From assembly GCA_023411375.1 (NCBI GenBank), contig JAEYOW010000010.1:361151-425150 (forward strand): a DNA stretch of 64,000 nt, read 5' to 3'. The number at the start of each line of letters is the position of its first letter. Positions within the stretch are counted from its first letter, which is position 1. The stretch is from Bacillota bacterium (GTDB lineage Bacteria > Bacillota > Clostridia > Christensenellales > Aristaeellaceae). Below are positions 34,750 to 42,881 of the stretch, piece by piece. Under the pieces are notes generated by a model, which saw nothing but the letters and a program-made list of their open reading frames with translations, had not been told where the DNA came from and did not search any database. A program made the position numbers and the translations under genes.

Positions 34750-36000
34750 TCACTTCATGCCAAGGTCGGTGTCCTTAAGATCTTCCACAATGCGGTTCAT
34801 AACCTCCGCCGGGTCAACGTCCGTAGAGGCGATCTCGCTCAGGCCCACGATCAGCGCGTCGGACATGGTCTGGATATTATCGCTGACGGGATACATCTTG
34901 CCCGTGGCCAGCACATCCATCACGACGGGCAGGAACGGCGTCTTTTCCAGCACCTCAGCGTCCTCGGACAGCGAATTGACCGCGCTGATTTGCTGATTTT
35001 CCAGCGTCTGCGCCTTTTCGGTTTCGGGGCTGGTCAGCCACATAAGGAAATTCGCGCTTTCAGCGGGGTCGGGCGAGTTGGCCGCGACGCCCCATACCCA
35101 GTAGGCGTTGTTGCCTGCGGCCACGCCGGGGGTTTTGCCGTAGAGGGGCGCATATCCTGCCGTCTCCGTAATGAGGGAAAGCTCGGGATCGGCGTTCTGG
35201 TTGAGCAGTCCGCTGATGGTAATGCCGATGGGCGCCACGCCCGTGCGCACGGCCTCGCATACCTCATCATGGTGCCAGGCCAGAATTCCGTCCACACCAT
35301 ACTGGCAAAGCTCATCGTATTTCTGAGCGGCATAGATCCCCGCTTCGCTGTTCAGTGCCAGATTGCCTTCCTCGTCGAAGAAGTCCCCGCCTGATGAAAA
35401 GAGCAGCTGCGCGTATACCTGCGTGGAGGCCGTGCCCTGCTTGGCGGGCAGCGCAATGCCGGTGCCCTCGTTTTCCTTAAACCACTTCGCGGCGGCCACC
35501 AGCTCGTCCGCGCTGGTGGGAATTTCAAGCCCGGCGCGCTCAAAAGCGGCCTTGTCATAGGTGATAATCAGGGTCTGCGCGTAGGTGGGAAGGCCGTAAA
35601 GCTTGCCGTCGTCGCCATAGCAGCCCTCGAGCATGCCCTCGGCGTAGATGCCTAAATCCAGACCCGCCGCCGCGACAAACTTGTCGATGGGCTGCAGATA
35701 GCCGTTGGAGATGTACTCCTTCATCCATTTGCAGTCCACCCACACGGCGTCGTAGGTGCTGTCGCCGGGCGCGGACTGGAAAGAAAGAATCTGCTTGGAC
35801 TTCATGTTGCCGTAGTCCACATCGTCGATGGTGACCTTATCGGCCTCATAGCCCTGAATAAGCTGCTTCTGATAGTCCGCATGCGGGCCTGCCCAGCGCG
35901 ATACCAGAATGTCCTTGCCCTCGGCGACTGCCTGCGCCCCGGCGCCCAGCGCCAGCACAAGCACCAACAGAACCGCCAGCATTTTCCCGGTGTGTTTCAT
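34750..36000 (-). CDS. Extracellular solute-binding protein (CUT1 type)
   Basis: Binding protein of the island 2 importer, 416 residues. The signal peptide MKHTGKMLAVLLVLVLALGAGAQAVAEG ends in an Ala-x-Ala-like site and has no lipobox Cys. The mature part is a type-2 sugar-binding fold: ISNGYLQPIDKFVAAAG, LPTYAQTLIITYDKAAFE, GVAPIGITISGLLNQNAD and NAYWVWGVAANSPDPAESA. Lack of a lipid anchor is unusual for a monoderm. It follows the activase gene by 45 bases. Confidence 0.93.
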   Translation of the reverse strand: MKHTGKMLAVLLVLVLALGAGAQAVAEGKDILVSRWAGPHADYQKQLIQGYEADKVTIDDVDYGNMKSKQILSFQSAPGDSTYDAVWVDCKWMKEYISNGYLQPIDKFVAAAGLDLGIYAEGMLEGCYGDDGKLYGLPTYAQTLIITYDKAAFERAGLEIPTSADELVAAAKWFKENEGTGIALPAKQGTASTQVYAQLLFSSGGDFFDEEGNLALNSEAGIYAAQKYDELCQYGVDGILAWHHDEVCEAVRTGVAPIGITISGLLNQNADPELSLITETAGYAPLYGKTPGVAAGNNAYWVWGVAANSPDPAESANFLMWLTSPETEKAQTLENQQISAVNSLSEDAEVLEKTPFLPVVMDVLATGKMYPVSDNIQTMSDALIVGLSEIASTDVDPAEVMNRIVEDLKDTDLGMK

Positions 36001-36045
36001 GATAACTCCTCCTTATTTTCATGCGTATGTACGCACGATTTTCAA

Positions 36046-36969
36046 TTAACCAATAACAACGCGTTCCGCGCCAAGCCCGTGAAGTGCGTCGAGCCATTCC
36101 CGCTTCTGACCGTCTGAGGCGTTGGGCTGATCCACCAAGGCCGGCTCCATGCCCAGCTGACCGTTTTTTCCCACGCCCATGCGGTGGTAGGCCATGATCT
36201 CGCCGCGCAGGATGGCCGGATAACGGCTAAGCAACGCCGCGATTCCCTCCATATGCTCCCTGTCGTCGTTCACGCCGGGAATCAGCGGCAGACGCAGCAC
36301 CAGGCGCGCGCCGGCCTCGCACAGCATATCCAGGTTCTTCCTGATTAAAAAATTATCCTGCCCGCAAAGCCGCCTGTGCGTTTCCGGATTGGTCGCCTTA
36401 TAGTCCATAAGAAACAGATCCACCATTGGCAAAAGCGCCAGATAGTGCTCCGTCGGTGCAAAGCCGCTGGTTTCCATGCACACATGCGTATCTCCTCGAC
36501 GTTCCAGAAACGCCTTTACAAAGAGAAACTGCAGCATGGGCTCCCCACCCGTTAGCGTTACGCCGCCACTGTCCCCCTCCGCGTCCGCCTTGCCGAAATA
36601 GGGCCGGTCGCCCTCGACCTCCGCCCACAGCTCGTCCACCGTGTACCGCCTGCCCACCAGCGACAGGGCGTTATAGCAGCAGCGCTCCACGCACAGGCCG
36701 CAGGCCGCGCAACGCTCGCGGTCAATCCGCCTGCCTTTTCCGTTCGATATCTGCGCGCCGTTGGGGCAGGCCGCCGCGCACTCTCCGCAGCCGACGCAGC
36801 GCGACGCGTTAAAAAGCAACTGCACGCCCATTTCATAGCTTTCAGGATTATGACACCACTGGCAGCGCAGCGGACAGCCCTTGAAAAACAGCCCGGTGCG
36901 CACGCCCGGCCCATCCTGCAAGCACATGTGCTGCACATCGAAGAGAATAGCCGTTTCAGTAGGTCGCAC
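36046..36969 (-). CDS. Glycyl radical enzyme activase (radical SAM)
   Basis: Uses SAM and a [4Fe-4S] cluster to abstract hydrogen from the glycine of its partner enzyme. GTG 36969 starts inside the end of the partner gene (14-base overlap), with AGGAG ten bases upstream. The 307 residues show FFKGCPLRCQWCHNPES (the CxxxCxxC radical SAM site) and two extra ferredoxin-like clusters, CVGCGECAAACPNGA and CAACGLCVERCCYNAL. The GGEP motif is in VTLTGGEPMLQ. The two extra clusters are typical of activases for dehydratase-type glycyl radical enzymes, not of the short PFL activase. Confidence 0.95.
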   Translation of the reverse strand: MRPTETAILFDVQHMCLQDGPGVRTGLFFKGCPLRCQWCHNPESYEMGVQLLFNASRCVGCGECAAACPNGAQISNGKGRRIDRERCAACGLCVERCCYNALSLVGRRYTVDELWAEVEGDRPYFGKADAEGDSGGVTLTGGEPMLQFLFVKAFLERRGDTHVCMETSGFAPTEHYLALLPMVDLFLMDYKATNPETHRRLCGQDNFLIRKNLDMLCEAGARLVLRLPLIPGVNDDREHMEGIAALLSRYPAILRGEIMAYHRMGVGKNGQLGMEPALVDQPNASDGQKREWLDALHGLGAERVVIG

Positions 36970-39217
36970 GGTCCACCAGCTCCTGTTGAACGTCGCGCTC
37001 CAGCGTAACAAAGCGCGCGCTGAATCCGCCCACGCGGACGATGAGGTCTTGATATTCTTCAGGCCGTTGCATGGCGGCCGCCAGTTCTTCACGTCCGACA
37101 ACGGTAATCATGGCCTGTCCGCCGCCCTCCGCGAAATATCCGTCGATCACGCCCCAAACCTTCTCACGCGAACCGGCCAGGGTTTCCTTGCTCAGGCGGA
37201 CGTTTTGCACCATGCCCGCGTGCTCGTCCTGAGGCAGCTTGCGCAGCGAATTAAGCATGGAGGTGATCCCGCGCGTATCGGTACCCGAAGCGGGGTTGTT
37301 CGCGTTTGCCATCGGCGTTCCCGCTTTTCGTCCATCAGGCGTCGCGCCTACCCAACGGCCGCAGGTTGTGTTTTGTTGGTTATTGATCGTAACCCCCAAA
37401 TAGCTGTCCAATCCGACACGCTCCGCCTGCGCCATGATGGTCTGATGCATATAGCCGAAAAGATCGACCATTACATCATCCACCTCCGGCAAATCGTTGC
37501 CCCACTTGGGCGCGTCCATCAGCATGCGGTGCACCTTCGCATAGCCCTCAAAGTTATGGCTGAGCGCCTCCATCAGTTCGTCTGCGGTCAGCGTTTTTTC
37601 CTCGTACACCAGCTTTTTGATCGCGGCGAGGCTGTTGCCCGCGTTGATGCCTCCGTAAATTTCCAGCGTTCCGCCCAGATAGGCGCATCCGCCGTCAAAA
37701 ATGCCCTTTCCCCGCTCCAGGCAGCCGTCGTAGAGCATCGTGCACATCATAAACGGATGAATTTTACCCGTCATTTCATACTCGTACTTCTCAAAATCCG
37801 CCTGAGCGGCGATGTAGTAGCGAAGCATCTCGCGGTAGTTCGCATAAAACTCATCAAAGCTTTTGCACTGGACAAGCGTGCGGCAGGCTGGACCCTTGCG
37901 CCACTGCATGATGGGATCAAAACCGCCGTTTATCGTCATTTCAAGGATTTTCAGAGTATTGAGCGACCCGCTTGGGGTTCCGAAGCTGTAATGGTCCAGC
38001 TCAATTTCACCACAGCCCAGCGGCACATAGCGCTCGGCCAGCTCCCGCGTAACGCGGAAAGCCTTTTGTACGGCAGGCACAAGCACGTCGTCGTTATACA
38101 TCAGTGGGAAGGAGCGCCCTTCCTCCAGCTCCCGCCTTGCGGCGTCCATCACGGCCTGTGGCGTATCCTTGTGAAAGCGCAAAGTAAACTGGGGCAAGAC
38201 CTCCTTGAACGTGCGCGACGCCTCGATGGCCAGCAGGCAGAAACGGTCCGCGTTTTCAGGGTTGCGCCGCCCATAGCCGCCCACGATGACGCGGCCATCC
38301 ATCTCGCAATCCAGGCTGTCGATCAGTCGGTAAAAGCTGACCAGCTCGGCAAGCGCCTCTTCATCCGTAATTACGCCCGTATCAATATCGTGTACGTAAA
38401 GGTCGCCCAGATAGAGGTCCATCCGCCCGAACTCAAGCTGCGGCACCATCAGGCCATACAGCCAGGTTAGCTGCAAGCCTTCCAGCAGGCTCTGGGGAGC
38501 GTGATCCGCAATGGCCAAAAGCGCCCCGCTCAGCCGCTCCATCCACACCCGGCGTTCGCCCGTTCCGGCTTCCCGCGCGGACTGCGCCGCCTGCGGCGCA
38601 TACCAAAGGCATAGGGACCGGAGCAGTTCCAGCGCCTCCAGCATGCATTGCAGAAGCACGGTGTCGCCGCCTTCTTTTCTGGCGCGCGCCAAGCGCTCCT
38701 CCACCTCGCGGCGCAGACCGGGGATGCCGAGGCGGATAAGCTTGTCAAAATCCGGGTATGAGCCCGCCATGCGGTAGATGGGCGACGCGGGCAACGGAAG
38801 CACCTTCCAGTGGTCGCTGAAAATCGCCTGCTTAATAGTGGGCGGTGTATTGCGCGCCACCACCGCGGTAGTGCTGCGGGATTTCCAGAAGGTAAGCATG
38901 TCATGAACCGCCTCGCGATAGCGCGCATCGCCTGAGGAGCGCTCCAGCCTGGCGACCATCGCGTCCTCATCGATATAGTAACCAAAGCCGCCCGTCTGCT
39001 GCTGGATACCCAGACCCACCAGCCCCATTTGCACGCGTCCGGCCAGCAGGTCGCAATCTTCAATCGGATGCAGAACCGCCGGATATTGCGCACGCATGCA
39101 CGCCAGCTCTATTTGCGCGGGATGGCTGAACGTCCGCATAGCTTCGCGGTATGCTTCCGTAAATTGGATTTCCAGTTGCAAATCCTCACGTGGATGGGCA
39201 ACCTTAAATTTGTTCAT
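36956..39217 (-). CDS. Glycyl radical enzyme of unassigned specificity
   Basis: PFL-superfamily enzyme, 753 residues. ATG 39217 follows GGAGG with eight bases between. The active-site loop reads VPLGCGEIELDHYSFG, giving Cys402 and Glu404 in the C-x-E layout of eliminases, not the Cys-Cys of pyruvate formate-lyase. The radical loop near the C-terminus is VRVGGFSARF, with Gly731 as the radical site. The substrate-side sequence PLMYNDDVLVPAV is family-like. Position upstream of a sugar importer and a beta-galactosidase suggests a sugar- or sugar-acid-derived substrate; this is inference. The enzyme implies a strictly anaerobic life. Confidence 0.92.
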   Translation of the reverse strand: MNKFKVAHPREDLQLEIQFTEAYREAMRTFSHPAQIELACMRAQYPAVLHPIEDCDLLAGRVQMGLVGLGIQQQTGGFGYYIDEDAMVARLERSSGDARYREAVHDMLTFWKSRSTTAVVARNTPPTIKQAIFSDHWKVLPLPASPIYRMAGSYPDFDKLIRLGIPGLRREVEERLARARKEGGDTVLLQCMLEALELLRSLCLWYAPQAAQSAREAGTGERRVWMERLSGALLAIADHAPQSLLEGLQLTWLYGLMVPQLEFGRMDLYLGDLYVHDIDTGVITDEEALAELVSFYRLIDSLDCEMDGRVIVGGYGRRNPENADRFCLLAIEASRTFKEVLPQFTLRFHKDTPQAVMDAARRELEEGRSFPLMYNDDVLVPAVQKAFRVTRELAERYVPLGCGEIELDHYSFGTPSGSLNTLKILEMTINGGFDPIMQWRKGPACRTLVQCKSFDEFYANYREMLRYYIAAQADFEKYEYEMTGKIHPFMMCTMLYDGCLERGKGIFDGGCAYLGGTLEIYGGINAGNSLAAIKKLVYEEKTLTADELMEALSHNFEGYAKVHRMLMDAPKWGNDLPEVDDVMVDLFGYMHQTIMAQAERVGLDSYLGVTINNQQNTTCGRWVGATPDGRKAGTPMANANNPASGTDTRGITSMLNSLRKLPQDEHAGMVQNVRLSKETLAGSREKVWGVIDGYFAEGGGQAMITVVGREELAAAMQRPEEYQDLIVRVGGFSARFVTLERDVQQELVDRATY

Positions 39218-39360
39218 ATTTGATTCCTCCATGCTATTTGTGTGTGTGCACAGCTTCGCCAGGCCCACTGGGCCCGCATTTTATCCGTGTGGCAATCCTA
39301 TGCTCCGTCCGATTTATCTTGCATACATATCATAGCAGGATAGCGCTTTTGATTCTTGTC

Positions 39361-39389
39361 TTGCAATGACATAATAATTGTTGTATATT
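39361..39389 (+). promoter_or_regulatory. Probable promoter of the AraC-type gene
   Basis: TTGCAA (39361-39366), 17-base spacer, TATATT (39384-39389). The -10 box overlaps the first possible TTG codon (39388), which supports the later start at 39415. Confidence 0.55.
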
Positions 39390-39414
39390 GATATTTAAAC
39401 AGGAGGGATGGCGC

Positions 39415-40347
39415 TTGCTTACCTATACGCTTAGCGAATTTACCAATAACCGCCAGCACTACGCTAGCATAATCGAAAATCCCGAGCAGCTTTTAACCGC
39501 GCACACTCACGATTATTTTGAGCTGACGCTGGTGCGGTCCGGCGCGTGTATCCATCATATCAACGGTGATGAAATCCCGCTGCAAACGGCCGTTCTGTCC
39601 CTGATCCGCCCGCAGGATTACCACTGGTACGAGCCGTCCACCCATAACTTTCAGCTGATTAACGTCATCGTGCCACGCACCACCATCAACGCCATGTTCG
39701 CCTACCTTGGCAATGGCTTTGAGTCCTCGCGCCTTTTGGACACGCCCCTGCCGCCGACCACCCAGATGAGCATGTCCGACTTTCAAAGCGTGCAAAACGA
39801 GCTGAAGCAACTGATATTATACAAGAACGTATTGGGCCAGAAAGCCGACGCGCTGTTTCACATCACCATTCTCAACATCATCACCCGCCAGTTTCCCATG
39901 ACGCTGGCGCATACGCATACCGATGTGCCTATCTGGCTGCAATGGCTGCTGTTGGAAATGCAAAAGCGGGAAAATTTTGTAGAGGGTCTGCCTGCCATGC
40001 ACCGCTTGGCCGACAAATCGCAAGAGCACATCTGCCGCTGCTGCCGCAAATTTCTAAAGCGCTCGCCAACGCAGGTTGTAAACGAAATTCGGCTTAGGCA
40101 CGCCGCCCGGATGCTTGTTGAGGACGAACGAAGCATTATCGACGTATGCCACGAGACAGGCTTTGAAAACCTGAGCAATTTCTATCATCTGTTCAAAAAA
40201 CAATTTGGTACGTCGCCCAAGTTGTTTCAGCAGGCGGGTGATCTGGCGCCCCTGGAGGCATACACGCTGGCCGACGCGATCTTTCCAAACGCGCTGCCCA
40301 TCGCGCCGCCTCCGGCTACGATCAGCCCGATGCGAAAGAAAGGGTGA
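39415..40347 (+). CDS. AraC-family transcriptional regulator
   Basis: Predicted sugar-responsive activator, 310 residues. TTG 39415 has CAGGAGG eight bases upstream. The N-terminal half is a cupin-like sensor (TAHTHDYFELTLVRSGACIH). The C-terminal AraC domain has the two helix-turn-helix units (AMHRLADKSQEHICRCCRKF and IDVCHETGFENLSNFYHLFK). A Pro-rich tail of about 25 residues ends the protein. Being divergent from the glycyl radical/galactosidase operon, it is the likely regulator of that operon. Confidence 0.92.
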   Translation: MLTYTLSEFTNNRQHYASIIENPEQLLTAHTHDYFELTLVRSGACIHHINGDEIPLQTAVLSLIRPQDYHWYEPSTHNFQLINVIVPRTTINAMFAYLGNGFESSRLLDTPLPPTTQMSMSDFQSVQNELKQLILYKNVLGQKADALFHITILNIITRQFPMTLAHTHTDVPIWLQWLLLEMQKRENFVEGLPAMHRLADKSQEHICRCCRKFLKRSPTQVVNEIRLRHAARMLVEDERSIIDVCHETGFENLSNFYHLFKKQFGTSPKLFQQAGDLAPLEAYTLADAIFPNALPIAPPPATISPMRKKG

Positions 40348-40368
40348 TGCAAAGGTTTGAAATCGTGC

Positions 40369-40401
40369 AAAAAGACCGCTGCTCGTTTAAGTTCAGCGGC
40401 C
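40369..40401 (-). terminator. Terminator of the DeoR-type gene
   Basis: On the minus strand GGCCGCTG pairs with CAGCGGTC around a 12-base loop, followed by TTTTT. It lies about 60 bases past the DeoR stop and also separates the convergent AraC-type gene. Confidence 0.7.
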
Positions 40402-40463
40402 TAATCGACGGCAATCGTACTTTTTCCTAAATTTTATATTGATAAAAACCCTTCGTCTCCCGC

Positions 40464-41243
40464 TCAAACCGTCACAAGGTTCACGCCCCTGCCGCGATAT
40501 GCTTCCGCGATGGAAGCATCCAGCGCATTGTCCGTGATAATGCAATCCACCTCGCTGGCAGAAACGTATGAAATCAGGGAATGCTTCCGAAATTTTTCCG
40601 AATGCGCGAGAATCACCGATTTTTCCGCATGGGTTACCAGCTGCGCGTCAAAGCGCACGGTATCCATGTCCATCGCCATAACTCCGTCGCTGAGCGATAT
40701 GGCGTCCGCGCCAACAAAACAATAGTCAAATCGCAAACCTTTCAGCGCTAGTTCGCTCAGATATCCGACAAAGTCCTTGCGGTCAGAACGGTATTGACCG
40801 CCTATCATTTGCAGATTGCTCTGGACCGGATGAAGAATCTCAAGGTTGATCAATGAATTGGTAAAAATAACGATATTTGTGATCTCCTGATTCCGAATCC
40901 GTTCGCCCAACGCAATGGCAAAGTGTTGCAATGTGGTTCCCGCTTCCAGAAACACAACCTGGTTGCTCTTTACCAAACTGCTTGCATATTTCGCTATGGC
41001 GATCTTTTCTTCCGCATGATCGTTACGGAGAGTGTCAAACGAATAGGTGCTCTCGCCAGGCGGTAGCCTTCTTAGTCCGCCGCGCGTGCGCTCTGCCCTG
41101 TTTTCCTCCGCAAGAAGAACACACAGCCTGCGCGCTGTAGGCAACGAGATTTCCAGACGCTGGGCAATCTCGGCCACGCTTACCGTATCCGAAGCCAGAA
41201 GCATATCCATAACTTTGCTCTTTCTCTGATCAATTTTATACAT
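40464..41243 (-). CDS. DeoR-family transcriptional regulator
   Basis: Sugar-phosphate-responsive repressor, 259 residues. The N-terminus is the DeoR helix-turn-helix (RKSKVMDMLLASDTVSVAEI then EISLPTARRLCVLL). The C-terminal sensor has VVFLEAGTTLQHFAIAL and DYCFVGADAISLSDGV, matching the family's phosphosugar-binding loops. It is divergent from the island 3 operon and probably represses it until a phosphorylated intermediate appears. Confidence 0.94.
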   Translation of the reverse strand: MYKIDQRKSKVMDMLLASDTVSVAEIAQRLEISLPTARRLCVLLAEENRAERTRGGLRRLPPGESTYSFDTLRNDHAEEKIAIAKYASSLVKSNQVVFLEAGTTLQHFAIALGERIRNQEITNIVIFTNSLINLEILHPVQSNLQMIGGQYRSDRKDFVGYLSELALKGLRFDYCFVGADAISLSDGVMAMDMDTVRFDAQLVTHAEKSVILAHSEKFRKHSLISYVSASEVDCIITDNALDASIAEAYRGRGVNLVTV

Positions 41244-41280
41244 TGCGGGCTTCCTTTCTGCCTGGATTAATCCCTTTCAT

Positions 41281-41309
41281 ATGATAACCATTTTTATCAT
41301 CAATGTCAA
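41281..41309 (-). promoter_or_regulatory. DeoR-gene promoter with overlapping inverted repeat
   Basis: On the minus strand TTGACA (plus 41304-41309), 17-base spacer, TATCAT (plus 41281-41286). The inverted repeat ATGATAA-CCATTT-TTATCAT (41281-41300) covers the -10 box and spacer and is a good candidate operator for autoregulation. Confidence 0.7.
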
Positions 41310-41476
41310 TCGTGTGATCAATTATTTTTCCGATTATGTTCCCAATTTATAATATTCTATATAGAGTCCGAAAATGTCCGTCGTCTTTTATTGCCTATTT
41401 CGATCATTATTTAATCCCATATTGATCACTATTCCGATGTTTTTCAATTATTTAATGAAAATATGAGCAAAATGTA
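41310..41476. promoter_or_regulatory. AT-rich regulatory region with repeated TGATCA-like sites
   Basis: No gene. GATC-centred sites recur: TGATCAATTATTTTTCCGAT (from about 41316), CGATCATTATTTAAT (from about 41400) and TGATCACTATTCCGAT (from about 41424). The spacing and shared ATTATT/CCGAT tails suggest a multi-site operator. Confidence 0.45.
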
Positions 41477-41504
41477 TTGACTTTTGAAAAATAAGTGGTA
41501 CAAT
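41477..41504 (+). promoter_or_regulatory. Promoter of the island 3 operon
   Basis: TTGACT (41477-41482), 16-base spacer, TACAAT (41499-41504). Downstream at about 41537-41556 two GATC sites (GATCGAAATATGATC) lie in the untranslated leader, where a repressor could block elongation. Confidence 0.7.
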
Positions 41505-41610
41505 ACACACGAATTCAGGAAGCGGACGCAAAACATTTTTGATCGAAATATGATCGTTTAAGGTCATATTCACCGGTCGCCGAAATCAATTGACGGGTTG
41601 GGTGAAGTGC

Positions 41611-42330
41611 ATGAAAACCAGTGTACAGGTTCCCTTCTTTGAGGTGGGTGTAAAAAATTACCTTTTCGGTGATGATGTGCTGAAGCTTGCCAACGCCGCC
41701 GATAAAGCCTCGAAACGCTATGATATCGACGTTCTGTTTATCGCCCCCTATACAGAGCTTCGCCGCATCGCGGAACAGACGGAAAGAATCATTGTACTGG
41801 CGCCTTACATGGACACGCTCTATCCGGGCAGGGGTATGGCCGACGTGCTGCCGGAGGCCGTCAGGGCGGCCGGGGCAAAGGGCGTAGTGGTCAACCACTG
41901 CGAGCGTCCCATGACGCTTACCGCCATCCGCAGGACCATTGAGCGCGCCAACGAGCTTGATCTGCTCACCTTCGCATGCGCAGATACCCTCGCGGAGGCA
42001 AAGGCCATCGCCCAGTTTCATCCCGACATCATCAATCCCGAGCCAACGGAGCTGATCGGTACCGGCAAAAGCAGCGACATGTCCTTTGTGCATGCCTCGA
42101 TTCAATCCATCAAGTCCATCTATTCCGATATTCTGGTGGAGCAGGCAGCTGGCATCGTGAACGGCGCTCAGGTTTACGAACTGATCATGGCGGGAGCCGA
42201 GGCCGTCGGCGCGGCGTCGGGCGTGTGTGCATCCGACGACCCCTGCGCCACGTTGGAGGATATGATCCGCTGTGTCAGGCTGGCGAAGGACGATCTGCAA
42301 CATAGAAAGCCCGTTTATGGAATTTGTTAA
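41611..42330 (+). CDS. Triosephosphate isomerase-like enzyme (archaeal-type)
   Basis: A 239-residue TIM-barrel isomerase resembling the short archaeal form. ATG 41611 has a weak GGGTGAAG; GTG 41602 is possible. Catalytic residues are present: Lys15 (FFEVGVKNYLFG), His96 (VVVNHCERPM) and Glu144 (INPEPTELIGTG with the phosphate loop). It need not act on triose phosphate; relatives in polyol operons isomerise tetrulose phosphates. Its place as first gene of a sugar operon argues for an aldose/ketose phosphate step in that pathway. Confidence 0.85.
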   Translation: MKTSVQVPFFEVGVKNYLFGDDVLKLANAADKASKRYDIDVLFIAPYTELRRIAEQTERIIVLAPYMDTLYPGRGMADVLPEAVRAAGAKGVVVNHCERPMTLTAIRRTIERANELDLLTFACADTLAEAKAIAQFHPDIINPEPTELIGTGKSSDMSFVHASIQSIKSIYSDILVEQAAGIVNGAQVYELIMAGAEAVGAASGVCASDDPCATLEDMIRCVRLAKDDLQHRKPVYGIC

Positions 42331-42357
42331 TATGATTCGTATAAGGGGGAAACACTT

Positions 42358-42855
42358 ATGAAGGCAATCAGGGAATCCTTTAAAGTCAAATCGTTGGGAA
42401 TGCGTCCGACCTTCCATACAATAACGCAGCAGGTACAGGATATTCTTTCCCGTTCCGGGGTAAAGTGCGGCGTCTGCGTGGTCTACTCCCATCATACCAC
42501 ATGCTCTGTCATGACGCAGGAATGTTCCTTTGATATGGCTTATTCCGGTTTGGAATTTTTACAGCAGGATCTGGTGGACGTGATGGAAACGTTAATTCCT
42601 ACCTGCCGCAGGGAGGGCCAATACATGCATCCTGGCCCGGAGCTGACGAAATTCTCAGCCCTTCATGGAGAGGATAAGCCGCAGACGCTCAATACCGACG
42701 CGCACCTGCGTTCGGCGCTACTCGGCCGTAGCGAATCCGTCGTCGTCGTCGACGGAAAACTGGATTTGGGGAAATTCGGGCATATTTACTTTGTGGATTT
42801 TGACCAGACCTGTGCGAGAGAGCGTGAGGTTCAGGTGCAAATTCTCGGCGAGTAA
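42358..42855 (+). CDS. YjbQ-family protein, first copy
   Basis: UPF0047/YjbQ family, 165 residues. ATG 42358 follows AAGGGGG. Motifs are VVYSHHTTCSVMTQE, the conserved histidine in MHPGPE, TLNTDAHLRSALLGRSE, and FVDFDQTCAREREVQVQI. Relatives are annotated as secondary thiamine-phosphate synthases because of a weak side activity; the true reaction is unclear. It lies between the TIM-like and kinase genes, with a paralogue four genes on, so a metabolic role on the imported sugar seems likely. Confidence 0.88.
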   Translation: MKAIRESFKVKSLGMRPTFHTITQQVQDILSRSGVKCGVCVVYSHHTTCSVMTQECSFDMAYSGLEFLQQDLVDVMETLIPTCRREGQYMHPGPELTKFSALHGEDKPQTLNTDAHLRSALLGRSESVVVVDGKLDLGKFGHIYFVDFDQTCAREREVQVQILGE

Positions 42856-42881
42856 CGCACCCGGGTCAGGAGGCTATTAAA

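Noticed and set aside
36881..38470. Long plus-strand open frame opposite the glycyl radical enzyme
   Set aside because: No recognisable domain, while the minus-strand gene has clear catalytic motifs.
41800..41830. Possible loss of the catalytic His in the TIM-like protein (APYMD instead of AQHID)
   Set aside because: That segment is not the catalytic site; the active His is in VVVNHCERPM and is kept.
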